Source: JAVBWI01 sp036677445
GTDB lineage: Bacteria > Bacillota > Clostridia > Christensenellales > CAG-138
Assembly (NCBI GenBank): GCA_036677445.1
Contig: JAVBWI010000017.1
Location: 290,088-354,087, forward strand
Direction: 5' to 3'
Length of the DNA: 64,000 bases
Positions 1 to 8,106 of this stretch are shown in pieces. Position 1 is the stretch's first letter; every line of letters begins with the position of its first letter. The translations under genes and the position numbers were made by a program. The notes beneath the pieces were generated by a model. That model was not told where the DNA came from, ran no database searches, and saw only the letters and a list, made by a program, of their open reading frames with translations.

Positions 1-249
1 GTCGATCAATTCTTGCGCATTGAAGAAGGCCGGGGGCTTGTGAAAATGGGCTGCAGAAAAGACCAGCTGGATTTCCAGCAGGAAGTCTGTGACGGCTTTG
101 CAATTCTCATACCCGCGGGCACATGGCACAACCTGATCAACACCGGGTACACACCGCTGAAATTGTACTCCATTTATGCCCCGCCGCAGCACAAGCCCGG
201 TACCGTTCATGAAACAAAGGCGGTTGCCGAGGCGCAGGAGCATTACTAG
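1..249 (+). CDS. Cupin-domain protein, 3' part
   Basis: The frame is open from base 1, so the start lies outside the window; 82 residues remain. The stretch GFAILIPAGTWHNLINTG fits the second cupin motif (G-x5-P-x-G-x2-H-x3-N), and the ending with YAPPQH and GTVH resembles small single-domain clostridial cupins of about 110 residues. The first cupin motif, with the other metal ligands, would be in the missing part. Family assignment is good. The substrate cannot be told: members range from sugar isomerase-like proteins to ligand sensors. A terminator follows directly. Confidence 0.8.
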   Translation, partial: VDQFLRIEEGRGLVKMGCRKDQLDFQQEVCDGFAILIPAGTWHNLINTGYTPLKLYSIYAPPQHKPGTVHETKAVAEAQEHY

Positions 250-281
250 GCGTATGCCGTTTGACAAACGCTTTTGGTTTG

Positions 282-312
282 AAGGGCTTACCCGTGGGGA
301 AAGCCCTTTTTT
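282..312 (+). terminator. Intrinsic terminator of the cupin gene
   Basis: Arms AAGGGCTT (282-289) and AAGCCCTT (301-308) form a stem that runs into a T tract ending at 312. Confidence 0.75.
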
Positions 313-356
313 GATATCGTTTGAGATATCTTTGTGAAATTCCTCACAAAACGCGC

Positions 357-385
357 TTGACAAGAAAAAAGCAAGCCCGTATACT
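357..385 (+). promoter_or_regulatory. Promoter of the TetR-flavoprotein operon
   Basis: TTGACA (357-362), 17-bp spacer, TATACT (380-385): close to the vegetative sigma consensus. The predicted start of transcription falls at or just inside the palindrome at 392-411. Confidence 0.8.
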
Positions 386-391
386 TCAATT

Positions 392-411
392 ATGGCTGAC
401 CGGTCAGTCAT
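392..411 (+). promoter_or_regulatory. TetR-type operator
   Basis: A 20-bp dyad around TGACCGGTCA; nine of ten positions per arm are complementary. It lies just downstream of the -10 box and upstream of the TetR gene, where a bound repressor would block transcription. Autoregulation together with the downstream flavoprotein is inferred. Confidence 0.7.
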
Positions 412-446
412 AAACGGGCACAAAATAAAACTGCGCAGGAAAAAAT

Positions 447-1019
447 ATGAGTATAACGGATAAGCGTATTCAAATCATTACGTCCGCAATTGATCTGTTC
501 GTGCAAAAGGGCTTCGACATCGTTTCCGTTCAGGAGATCGCCGAAGCGGCGGAAGTCGCAAAGGGAACCATCTATCTTTACTTCCCGTCAAAGGACGCGC
601 TGATCGACGGGGTGTTCGACTATTGCCACGAACGCAACGTACAGGCTTGCGACGAAGGATTGGACGAAGAACCAACGGCCATCGGCAAGCTCCAGAAACG
701 CATGAGAAACGCGCTTCTTTGGGGCTTTACGCACAGTAAGGAAGCAATTGTAGAGCAAATGTATCTGCGCACGCCCGGAAGGGGCCCGGGGACGCGGTAT
801 ACGCAGCAGGCGAAGCACGTCGCATCGGTGGATAAAATCATACGCGCCGGCACCGCGGCGGGGGAGCTCAAGCAAGCGCCCAGCCCCTTGCTCGGCGAGG
901 CGTTTTTCGGTATCGGCGGCGCGTATTACTACTTCTTTCGGGAACATCCCGAGGCGATCGACGACGAGAACATATGGAGGCTCTGCATGCAGATGGTGCG
1001 CGACTGTCTGCTCAGATAA
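447..1019 (+). CDS. TetR/AcrR family transcriptional regulator
   Basis: A 190-residue protein with an N-terminal helix-turn-helix (about residues 10-55; AAEVAKGTIYLYFPSKDAL is the usual TetR recognition-helix region). The rest is a helical ligand-binding and dimerisation domain without specific similarity that I recognise. The ATG at 447 follows an AGGA-type ribosome site. A canonical promoter and a TetR-like palindrome precede it, and the flavoprotein gene starts 21 bases after its stop. It therefore probably represses this two-gene operon until it binds a small inducer, perhaps the flavoprotein's substrate. The ligand is unknown. Confidence 0.88.
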   Translation: MSITDKRIQIITSAIDLFVQKGFDIVSVQEIAEAAEVAKGTIYLYFPSKDALIDGVFDYCHERNVQACDEGLDEEPTAIGKLQKRMRNALLWGFTHSKEAIVEQMYLRTPGRGPGTRYTQQAKHVASVDKIIRAGTAAGELKQAPSPLLGEAFFGIGGAYYYFFREHPEAIDDENIWRLCMQMVRDCLLR

Positions 1020-1040
1020 AAGATGAGGGGGTAATTGTTG

Positions 1041-2891
1041 ATGAAAAAGAATATTTGGATCAAATCGCTCACGCTGGCGCTGTGCGCAATGCTGCTGCTT
1101 TCCCTTGCGGCATGCTCGCAGCCGGCAGCGGCGGAGCCTACGCCTGTGCCAGCGCAGCCGGAACCGGCTGACGAGCCCGCGCTCTATACGCCGGGCACCT
1201 ATACTGGAAAGGTGGAACACGCCTACCACGGGCCGCTCACCGTGGAAGTAACGGTCAGTGAAGACGCCATAACGGATATCCGGGTCGTCGAGCAAAGCGA
1301 AACGTACGGCATAGGCTCCAACGCGGTGGAGCAGATGCCCACCCGCATACTCGAAGCGCAGAGCCTTGGCGTGGATACCCTGTCCGGCTGTACCATCAGC
1401 AGCGCGTCCGTCGTGGCGGCGGTCAAAAACGCGCTCGAGCAGGCGGGAGCCGATCTCGCGGCGCTTTTGCAAAAGCCGGAAGCGGCCGCACCCGCGGATA
1501 TTGAAAAAGAAACCGATGTGGTCGTGGTCGGCGGCGGCATGGCCGGCCTTGCCGCGGCGCTTGGCGCGGCGGAAAGCGGCGCGAAAGTCATTCTGCTGGA
1601 AAAAGCCGCGTTTACCGGCGGTGCGTCCGCCACGAGCGGCGGCGAAATACTCGCTGCGGGCACCTCCGTGCAGGAGGCCGCGGGCATTGCGGATACCGCG
1701 CAGTCCCTGGTGGATTACTGGCTGGAAAAAGGCGAGGGCGGCGTCAACGAGGAAATGGTGACCTATGTCGGCCTCACCGCGCCCGCGACCATCGATTGGC
1801 TGATGAGCATGGGTACAAAACTGGAAATGGAAACGCCCACTTCCATGCCGTGGCAGGATCCCATGCGCTGCCATAAGACGGCGGAAGGCGTCGCCTCCAC
1901 CACCGGCACGGGCGGCGGCGTCGGCTTCACCATCCCCATGACGAAGGCTGCCGAAAAGCTGGGCGTGGAATTTCTGTATGAAACGCCCGCGCAGCAGCTC
2001 ATTATGGACGGCGCGGCCGTCGTAGGCGTGGAGGCCATGACCAAGCAGGGCGGGAAAGTGACCATCAAGGCCAAGAACGTGATACTCGCTACCGGCGGCT
2101 TTGACGGCAACGATGAGATGATGAAGCAGTACGCCCCGCTCGTGATGGGACGCAGCGGCGTTATGCAGCAGCACAACGGCGACGGGCACCGCATGGCGGA
2201 AGAGGCGGGCGCCGAGATGGTATACCGTCCCTCCGGCGTGGTGGCGCTCGCGTTCGATTACGGCCCGACCGGACTTACGATGGCGGACGTTTTCGGGCAG
2301 TATCTGTATGTTCTGCCCAACGGCGAGCGCTTTATGGACGAGTCGGATTACTGGTTCATGCGCAGCGGCAACCTCATCAAGAACAACACGTCGTTCTACT
2401 GGACCGTCGTTCCCGCGGACTGCGGCATAGAAAACCTTGATGCGGCTGTCGAGGCCGGCAACGCCAAGAAGGGCGAGACCATCGCGGCGCTGGCGGAACA
2501 GGTGGGCGTGGATCCCGCGACGCTCCAGGCTACTGTGGACCGGTATAACGAACTGTGCAAGGCCGGAAAAGACTCCGATTTCGGCAAGACCGACGAGCAC
2601 ATGAAAAAGCTGGGCATAGAGGGCGGCAACCTCAACGCCATTGAAAACGGCCCGTTCTATGCCATCAACTGCGCGCTGGTGAGCATTTCGGGCACGCTGG
2701 GCGGCCCGAAGATCAATTTGGACGGGCAGGTCGTCGGAACGAACGGCGAAGCCATCAAGGGGCTTTACGCGGCGGGCGAGCTCGCCAACACGGAGTTCTA
2801 TAACATCTACTATCCCTGCAGCGGCTCGTCGCTGGAGTATTGCGCGACGATGGGCAGGCGCACGGGCGAACACGCCGCGAAGAATTTTTAA
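1041..2891 (+). CDS. FMN-binding/FAD-dependent reductase lipoprotein, non-fumarate type
   Basis: A 616-residue protein with lipobox SLAAC (Cys25), an FMN-binding domain (about 45-130) with attachment motif SGCT (Thr118, canonical SGAT), then an FAD domain starting at VVVVGGGMAGLAAALGAAES. The fold is that of fumarate/urocanate reductase-like flavoproteins, outside the membrane, with FMN attached by ApbE. The substrate pocket is divergent: where fumarate reductases have the HHxMGG histidines and the NRLGG arginine, this protein has SGTLGG and YPCSGSSLEY. The substrate is therefore probably not fumarate. ATG 1041 was preferred over TTG 1035 because the GAGGGG site lies about ten bases upstream. 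The gene follows TetR and shares its promoter. Confidence 0.85.
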   Translation: MKKNIWIKSLTLALCAMLLLSLAACSQPAAAEPTPVPAQPEPADEPALYTPGTYTGKVEHAYHGPLTVEVTVSEDAITDIRVVEQSETYGIGSNAVEQMPTRILEAQSLGVDTLSGCTISSASVVAAVKNALEQAGADLAALLQKPEAAAPADIEKETDVVVVGGGMAGLAAALGAAESGAKVILLEKAAFTGGASATSGGEILAAGTSVQEAAGIADTAQSLVDYWLEKGEGGVNEEMVTYVGLTAPATIDWLMSMGTKLEMETPTSMPWQDPMRCHKTAEGVASTTGTGGGVGFTIPMTKAAEKLGVEFLYETPAQQLIMDGAAVVGVEAMTKQGGKVTIKAKNVILATGGFDGNDEMMKQYAPLVMGRSGVMQQHNGDGHRMAEEAGAEMVYRPSGVVALAFDYGPTGLTMADVFGQYLYVLPNGERFMDESDYWFMRSGNLIKNNTSFYWTVVPADCGIENLDAAVEAGNAKKGETIAALAEQVGVDPATLQATVDRYNELCKAGKDSDFGKTDEHMKKLGIEGGNLNAIENGPFYAINCALVSISGTLGGPKINLDGQVVGTNGEAIKGLYAAGELANTEFYNIYYPCSGSSLEYCATMGRRTGEHAAKNF

Positions 2892-2896
2892 CCTTT

Positions 2897-3002
2897 TCGC
2901 AAAAGTGGTGTGCGCCACTTTTGCGAGATTCTCATACAGGTTCGCTCACCGCTCACCTGCATGCAAGGTGTCCACTCTGACGCACATGTCGTCAGAGTGG
3001 AC
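2897..3002 (-). repeat. Hairpin repeat copy A (constant loop GCACATGTC)
   Basis: Two hairpins in the 476-base gap between convergent genes. The first, arms 2897-2908 and 2915-2926 (TCGCAAAAGTGG), directly follows the flavoprotein stop. The second has a perfect 12-bp stem (2970-2981 with 2991-3002) around the nine-base loop GCACATGTC. The same loop in a different stem is found at 59805-59833, and related forms at 17258-17288 and 37640-37668. Read on the minus strand, the order is loop hairpin then AAAAGTG hairpin, as in the other copies. Further hairpins lie at about 3043-3064 and 3270-3295. Confidence 0.65.
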
Positions 3003-3084
3003 GTACTTATATGGCTCCTACGTCGCTTATCGGTTAGCAGGGCGGCGGAGCGCCCTGCTATGAGGGCGCAATAGGTTAAGATGT

Positions 3085-3206
3085 AAGGGGCTGCCTCAGA
3101 TATAATCCAGGCAGCCTACTTTTCGCTATGGATAATGAAGAGCTTCTCTATCCCACGCATCAACACCCAAAGGAGGGTGGCAACGCACAGGCTTGGGTAT
3201 TACAGT
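3085..3206 (+). repeat. About 120-bp interspersed repeat, copy 1
   Basis: Begins AAGGGGCTGCCTCAGAT, forms a GGCTGCCT/AGGCAGCC hairpin, then shares TTTTCGCTATGGA, CTCTAT and CCCAAAGG blocks, in the same order and spacing, with 7842-7964. Similarity was aligned by eye. Neither copy has an ORF; both sit immediately downstream of genes. Confidence 0.55.
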
Positions 3207-3367
3207 TGATTACGCGCGTACTATAGGGGGTGCGGGGGGCGAAGCCCGCCCGCTAATAAATAAAATAATCTTTCGTCGCCGCCATAGGCGGCGATACCAT
3301 AAGAATGTTAGCCAATAATTTGCCTGCCGATCTTATCATTATTAAATTGCGCTGTCCTTATAACCCT

Positions 3368-4876
3368 TTATACTTCAAAATCCAACAGGTCGCGGATATC
3401 CTCCTTCTCGCGGATGCCGGAGAATACCTCCTTGAGCCGGAGTCCCTTGGGCGTCAATTCGAACACGCACCGTTCGGTCACATACAGCACGGTTTGCCCG
3501 CGCGCGACGGCGTTCTCGGCGGAAAAGCTGATGGAGAGTATATCCCGCTTGAATTTTTTGAGCGAGCCTTCCCGTTCGATGCGTACCGTTTCCCCTTCCT
3601 GCTTTGCGATCAGGCCGCGCGTGGTGAAGGTGAGGCAGAACACCACCCGCTTTGTCGCGTTGGTGATGTTTGCAAAGCCGCCGATGCCCGCGAACTTATC
3701 CGGCAGGCGGTGGGCGTTGACATTGCCCAACCGGTCCACCTCCAGCCCGCCCATAAAACATACGTTTAGCCCGCCGCCGTCATAGAAATCGAACTGCGTG
3801 GCCATATAACAGATCATATCCGCGCCGATGGTCGCGCCGAAGGAGACCCCGGGCGCGGGCAGGCCGCCCGTGCCGCCTGCTTCCACCGTGAGCGCGATAT
3901 CCTTCAATATCCCCGCGTGGGAAGCGTGCTTGCCCACCATTTCGGGTATGCCGATGCCGATGTTGACGATATCACCGCGGCGAAGCTCCCGCATGGCGCG
4001 CGCGCCGATGATGTCGGGCGAATCGTCTTCGCCGGAGCGGCCGCGCGTATTGGCGGAGCTTAGCTGCGCCATCCAGTAATCCATATGCGTGGAAGGGACA
4101 TGCACGTCGCCGGACATCGTGTAGTTATAAGCGGCCTGCTTTTCGTCGGCGGGGCACACCACCACCGCGTCCACCAATATGCCGGGCACGATGACGTTCC
4201 ACGGGCGGGAAAACATATGGCTGACCCGCTCCACCTGCACGATCACCTTGCCGCCGTTACTTTTGGTGGCCTGCGCCAGCGCCAGCGCGTCCACGGTGAC
4301 AAACTCGTTCTCAAACGTAATGTTGCCGTTAGGGTCGACTGTTGACCCCCGTATAAAGGCGACGTCCACCTCCGGCGTGCGGTAGGCGAGATATTCCTCG
4401 CCGTCCACTTCCACAAGGCGCACCAGCTCTTCCCTAGATACTTCGTTGAGCGCGGGGCCGTCCAGCCGCGGGTCCACGAATATATTCAGCCCGATCTTGC
4501 TCAAATGCCATTTGCGCCCGCCCGCGGCGGCGCGTACGCAGTGGGACAATACGCCGAGCGGCATGTTATACGCTTCTATTTTATTCTCCCGCGCAAGCCG
4601 CATCACGGCCGGCATGCTCATGTAATGCCCGGCGATGACGCGGTCCACCGCGCCCGCGGCCACATACCGGTCGGCATAGCGGTTCTCGTCCCATACGCCG
4701 AAGCCCGCCGCACAAAAGAGCGTCAGGTTTTTCGGGTGGCCGGTACACAAAAAGCGTTCGGCTACCGCGTCATGCAGCGCGCCGGGGTTGGCCAGCGCCA
4801 AAAACGAATTGATGGCCAGGCAGTCTCCGTCGTGTATCAGTTCTGCGGCCTGTTCGCCCGTCATGATTTGAAACAT
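3368..4876 (-). CDS. Family I acyl-CoA transferase (propionate/acetate CoA-transferase-like)
   Basis: A 502-residue protein holding fused alpha and beta halves of a family I CoA-transferase. The first half has the CoA-binding region near the start; the second begins around IIGARAMRELRRGDIVNIGIG. The catalytic glutamate is expected in LTVEAGGTGG (about Glu332), which forms the glutamyl-CoA thioester. The family moves CoA between short-chain acids such as acetate, propionate, lactate or butyrate, consistent with a fermenter; the substrate pair cannot be read here. ATG 4876 has GGGAG eight bases upstream, whereas ATG 4882 is too close. A GNAT gene lies 16 bases upstream on the same strand, probably in one operon. 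Confidence 0.88.
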   Translation of the reverse strand: MFQIMTGEQAAELIHDGDCLAINSFLALANPGALHDAVAERFLCTGHPKNLTLFCAAGFGVWDENRYADRYVAAGAVDRVIAGHYMSMPAVMRLARENKIEAYNMPLGVLSHCVRAAAGGRKWHLSKIGLNIFVDPRLDGPALNEVSREELVRLVEVDGEEYLAYRTPEVDVAFIRGSTVDPNGNITFENEFVTVDALALAQATKSNGGKVIVQVERVSHMFSRPWNVIVPGILVDAVVVCPADEKQAAYNYTMSGDVHVPSTHMDYWMAQLSSANTRGRSGEDDSPDIIGARAMRELRRGDIVNIGIGIPEMVGKHASHAGILKDIALTVEAGGTGGLPAPGVSFGATIGADMICYMATQFDFYDGGGLNVCFMGGLEVDRLGNVNAHRLPDKFAGIGGFANITNATKRVVFCLTFTTRGLIAKQEGETVRIEREGSLKKFKRDILSISFSAENAVARGQTVLYVTERCVFELTPKGLRLKEVFSGIREKEDIRDLLDFEV

Positions 4877-4892
4877 TGGCATTCTCCCTTAT

Positions 4893-5378
4893 TTAAGATT
4901 GCGCAAGTGCGGTCAGCGTATCCCCCTGCAAACGGTAAGTTGTCCATTCTTCCTGCGGCTGCGCGCCCAATGAAAGGTAAAACTCTATGCTGGGCTTGTT
5001 CCAGTCCAGGCATGCCCACTCCAGCCGCCCGCATCCCTCTTTTACAGCGATGCGCGCAAGTTCCTTGAGCAGCGCTTTGCCAAGGCCCAGCCCGCGCGCC
5101 GGCGGGCGTACGTACAGGTCCTCCAAATAAATACCCGCGCGGCCCAGGAAGGTGGAAAAGTTGTAGAAGTAAAGCGCGAAGCCCAGCGGCTCGCCGTCTC
5201 GTTCCGCGATGATGGCCTGCGCGCGGTGCTGTACGAACATCCAGTCCTGTAAAATTTCTTCGGTTGCGACGACATTGTCCAGCATTTGCTCATATTCGGC
5301 CAGCTCGCGGATAAAACAGAGCAGCAGGGGAACGTCGGCTTGCGTTGCGAAGCGGATACTGTAATTGGTCTGCGGCAT
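4893..5378 (-). CDS. GNAT acetyltransferase, diamine/thialysine-acetyltransferase-like
   Basis: A 161-residue GNAT protein. The stretch FLGRAGIYLEDLYVRPPARG followed by GLGKALL is the core acetyl-CoA-binding motif A, and LEWACLDWNKPSIEFYLSLGA is motif B. The combination of GIYLEDLYV, EW and WN-P-FY resembles spermidine/diamine and thialysine N-acetyltransferases, so a small amine acceptor is likely. The start has AAGGAG seven bases upstream. It is followed closely by the CoA-transferase gene; no metabolic link is evident beyond probable cotranscription. Confidence 0.85.
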   Translation of the reverse strand: MPQTNYSIRFATQADVPLLLCFIRELAEYEQMLDNVVATEEILQDWMFVQHRAQAIIAERDGEPLGFALYFYNFSTFLGRAGIYLEDLYVRPPARGLGLGKALLKELARIAVKEGCGRLEWACLDWNKPSIEFYLSLGAQPQEEWTTYRLQGDTLTALAQS

Positions 5379-5438
5379 AGGTACTCCTTGTATAAGGGGA
5401 TATTCCCCGTAATATTCGAGAGGGAGAAGCAGAACGTT

Positions 5439-6005
5439 TTAATACAGCCAGCTCGTTGGCACGAAGAATATGTAGGGCGCCGTGAGCAGAGCGAGCAGCA
5501 GGGCGGCCTTTTTGCGCTGCACATCCTCCGTCGGCCATTTTTTCAGGGCGATTTTGTAGTTGAATATGTAGATCAAAAAGCCGGATAAAGCGACCGCCAG
5601 CAATACGAAGAGGAATGCGTAGATATTCTTAAACGGGTTATACGCGACGGCGCTTGCGATGTTTTCGTAAAACCAGCGACCCAATGCGGAAGATTCGTCA
5701 ATCACATGGTGCGCAAATTGGGTGAACAGCAGCAGAACAGTGCCTATGATATCCGCCAGGAAACCAAAGCCCCATACCTTTAATATGCTCTGCTTATACA
5801 GTAATTTGCGGCTGCCTAATTTACATACCGCGAAGGCCAGCAAAAGCACCAACGAGTCGATAACGAAATTGGCGGGCAGTACGACGATCCATGCCGCCGG
5901 GAACAGCAGTAAAAACCAAACGGGAAAAATCACGTTGTACAGCGTTACAGTTTTATGCACGGGTATGCGAACCCCATTTCTATATTTGTGTATACAGTAT
6001 AACAC
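5439..6005 (-). CDS. Hypothetical integral membrane protein
   Basis: A 188-residue protein with about five hydrophobic segments (roughly residues 24-62, 80-97, 128-150 and 165-185) and short charged loops. I do not recognise the family. The start is uncertain: 6005 has only a weak ribosome site, and a GTG at 5960 would give a shorter protein that still has all membrane segments. Sixty bases separate it from the downstream GNAT gene, so it may be the first gene of the membrane protein-GNAT-CoA-transferase run. The gene is probably real because the hydrophobic pattern is continuous and no other frame competes. Confidence 0.65.
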   Translation of the reverse strand: MLYCIHKYRNGVRIPVHKTVTLYNVIFPVWFLLLFPAAWIVVLPANFVIDSLVLLLAFAVCKLGSRKLLYKQSILKVWGFGFLADIIGTVLLLFTQFAHHVIDESSALGRWFYENIASAVAYNPFKNIYAFLFVLLAVALSGFLIYIFNYKIALKKWPTEDVQRKKAALLLALLTAPYIFFVPTSWLY

Positions 6006-6176
6006 ATATGTGGCCGCAGGTCAGGCATGGACGGCGGGCAACCCTCGGGGGCATGTTCATGCGATGCGCTTGCGCCGCCCGTACAGGAAAAGGCCCCCAA
6101 TTTCTCTGCGTTTTGCGGTTTTTCCGCCGTAAAGGAATGAATATGCCGCATATATGGCGCAAACTGAAAATATTCC

Positions 6177-6206
6177 TTGAAACATGCGAAATATATAAGA
6201 TATAAT
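6177..6206 (+). promoter_or_regulatory. Promoter of the proline symporter gene
   Basis: TTGAAA (6177-6182), 18-bp spacer, perfect TATAAT (6201-6206). It overlaps an upstream in-frame ATG at 6177, which therefore cannot be the start codon, and supports GTG 6261. Confidence 0.8.
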
Positions 6207-6260
6207 AGCAAAGTCATATCAATTTCATTTTATAAATTTTTATTATGGGGGGATGATTGG

Positions 6261-7820
6261 GTGAACTCGAATTCGATTCAGGTACTCATTACCATGGGCC
6301 TGTACATGCTCGTCGTGATCGGAATCGGCCTGTACTATGCCAAAAGGGCGAACCAGAGCTCGGAGCACTACTTTCTTGGCGGCAGAAGCCTGGGGCCGTG
6401 GGTAACGGCCATGAGCGCGGAGGCTTCGGATATGAGCGGCTGGCTGCTCATGGGCCTTCCCGGCGTAGCTTACTGGTGCGGCCTGGCCGACGCGTTTTGG
6501 ACGGCGCTGGGCCTTGCCATCGGCACATACCTGAACTGGCTGCTCGTTGCCAAGCGTTTGCGCCGGTATTCGGAAATTTCGGGCAATGCCATTACCATAC
6601 CGGAGTTTTTCAACAACCGCTTCCATGACAAGAAAAATGTCATCATGAGCATTGCGGCCCTGTTCATACTGGTGTTCTTTACCGTGTATGCTTCCAGCTG
6701 CTTCGTGACCTGCGGCAAGCTGTTCAGCACGTTGTTCGGGTTCTCTTATCAGAGCATGATGATCATAGGCGCGGTATTCGTGATCGTGTATACGTTCCTT
6801 GGCGGATTTCTGGCCGAGAGCGCCTCGGACTTTATGCAGGGCATCGTCATGATCATTGCCCTTGTGGTGGTGCTTAGCGTATCCACCGCTGCCGCGGGCG
6901 GCGTCGACGCCGTTGTGACCAACATCGGGAAAATCCCGGGCTTCCTCGAATTCTTCGGCATTGCCAGCCCCACCGTGGCGGATGGCGTGCAGCAGACCGT
7001 AAACGGCGCCGCCGCATTCGGCGAAGCCGGGTCGTACGGGTTCCTCACCGTCATATCCACCATGTCCTGGGGTCTTGGGTATTTTGGCATGCCGCAGGTG
7101 CTGCTGCGGTTTATGGCCATCCGCAAATCCAGCGAATTGAAGAAGTCCCGCCGTATCGGCACCGTCTGGGCAATTATCTCCATGGCGGCCGCAGTCATCA
7201 TAGGCCTTGTCGGCAGGGCGCTGTATCCTACCGCGCTCATGACCGCCAGCCAGTCGGAAAGCGTGTTCATACTCATCTCCACCAACCTGCTGCCGCCGCT
7301 TGTCGCGGGCCTCGTGATGGCGGGCATACTCGCCGCCACCATCAGCTCCTCGGATTCGTATCTGCTCATCGCGTCCTCCGCATTCGCGAAGAACATTTAT
7401 CAGGGGCTGCTGAAAAAGCAGGCGACGGAAAAACAGATTATGACCGTCTCGCGGCGCGCTTTGCTGGCTGTCGCATTGATTGGCATACTCATTGCGCTGG
7501 ATGAAAACAGCGTTATATTCAAGGTCGTTTCCTTCGCCTGGGCGGGCTTTGGCGCAACCTTCGGGCCGCTCATGCTGTTCTCGCTGTTCTGGAAGCGGAC
7601 AACGCGCGCGGGCGCCATTTCCGGCATGTGCGCGGGCGCCGCCATGGTATTTATCTGGAAGCTGCTGATCCGCCCGATGGGCGGCCTGCTGGGTATCTAC
7701 GAGCTGATGCCCGCGTTCCTGTTCTCCTGCATCGTGATCGTGGTGGTGTCGCTCTTGACAGCGGAGCCTTCCGCGGAAATCCAGGCGGAGTTCGCAGAGG
7801 CGAAGGCCAGCGAAGCATAA
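6261..7820 (+). CDS. putP: Sodium/proline symporter (SSS family)
   Basis: A 519-residue membrane protein with about 13 hydrophobic segments. The motif YFLGGRSLGPWVTAMSAEAS then DMSGWLLMGLPG is characteristic of PutP-type sodium:proline symporters, and SSDSYLLIASSAFAKNIY near residue 345 matches the conserved sodium-site region of the solute:sodium symporter family. It should import proline with sodium. GTG 6261 has a GGGGGGA site upstream and lies after a good promoter; longer reading would start inside the -35 box. It appears monocistronic and is followed by an interspersed hairpin repeat. Confidence 0.92.
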   Translation: MNSNSIQVLITMGLYMLVVIGIGLYYAKRANQSSEHYFLGGRSLGPWVTAMSAEASDMSGWLLMGLPGVAYWCGLADAFWTALGLAIGTYLNWLLVAKRLRRYSEISGNAITIPEFFNNRFHDKKNVIMSIAALFILVFFTVYASSCFVTCGKLFSTLFGFSYQSMMIIGAVFVIVYTFLGGFLAESASDFMQGIVMIIALVVVLSVSTAAAGGVDAVVTNIGKIPGFLEFFGIASPTVADGVQQTVNGAAAFGEAGSYGFLTVISTMSWGLGYFGMPQVLLRFMAIRKSSELKKSRRIGTVWAIISMAAAVIIGLVGRALYPTALMTASQSESVFILISTNLLPPLVAGLVMAGILAATISSSDSYLLIASSAFAKNIYQGLLKKQATEKQIMTVSRRALLAVALIGILIALDENSVIFKVVSFAWAGFGATFGPLMLFSLFWKRTTRAGAISGMCAGAAMVFIWKLLIRPMGGLLGIYELMPAFLFSCIVIVVVSLLTAEPSAEIQAEFAEAKASEA

Positions 7821-7841
7821 TACGTAAGCCAATATGCACAA

Positions 7842-7964
7842 AAAGGGGCTGTCTCAGATGCAAAAATCCGAGGCAGCCTTCTTTTTGCGATGGACAGTGT
7901 AAAATAGCAGTCTCTATACAGCTCATCAATTCCCAAAGGGCGGGTTTCCCCGCTGACTTTCACC
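7842..7964 (+). repeat. About 120-bp interspersed repeat, copy 2
   Basis: Second copy of the 3085-3206 repeat. The GGCTGTCTCAGAT/ATCCGAGGCAGCC hairpin is followed by a T-rich run and may terminate putP. Downstream blocks GCGATGGA, TCTCTATAC and CCCAAAGG match copy 1 by eye. Confidence 0.55.
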
Positions 7965-8106
7965 GGCTTTCAGCCTGTGTTTTTTATCATCAACTACTTG
8001 GTAATATACATTTGCCAAGGATCAAAAGTATTTTATGAGCACAACGGGTTAACTCGTGTGAAAATAAAAACGATATTATATAAGTAATCAACTGCTTGGA
8101 GGCGTT

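Noticed and set aside
588..2918. Minus-strand open frame of 776 codons opposite the TetR and flavoprotein genes
   Set aside because: Arg/His-rich translation without domains, no ribosome site; a shadow of the real flavoprotein gene in GC-rich DNA.
6243..7841. Minus-strand open frame of 532 codons opposite putP
   Set aside because: Low-complexity His/Arg-rich product; putP has clear family motifs, a promoter and a ribosome site.
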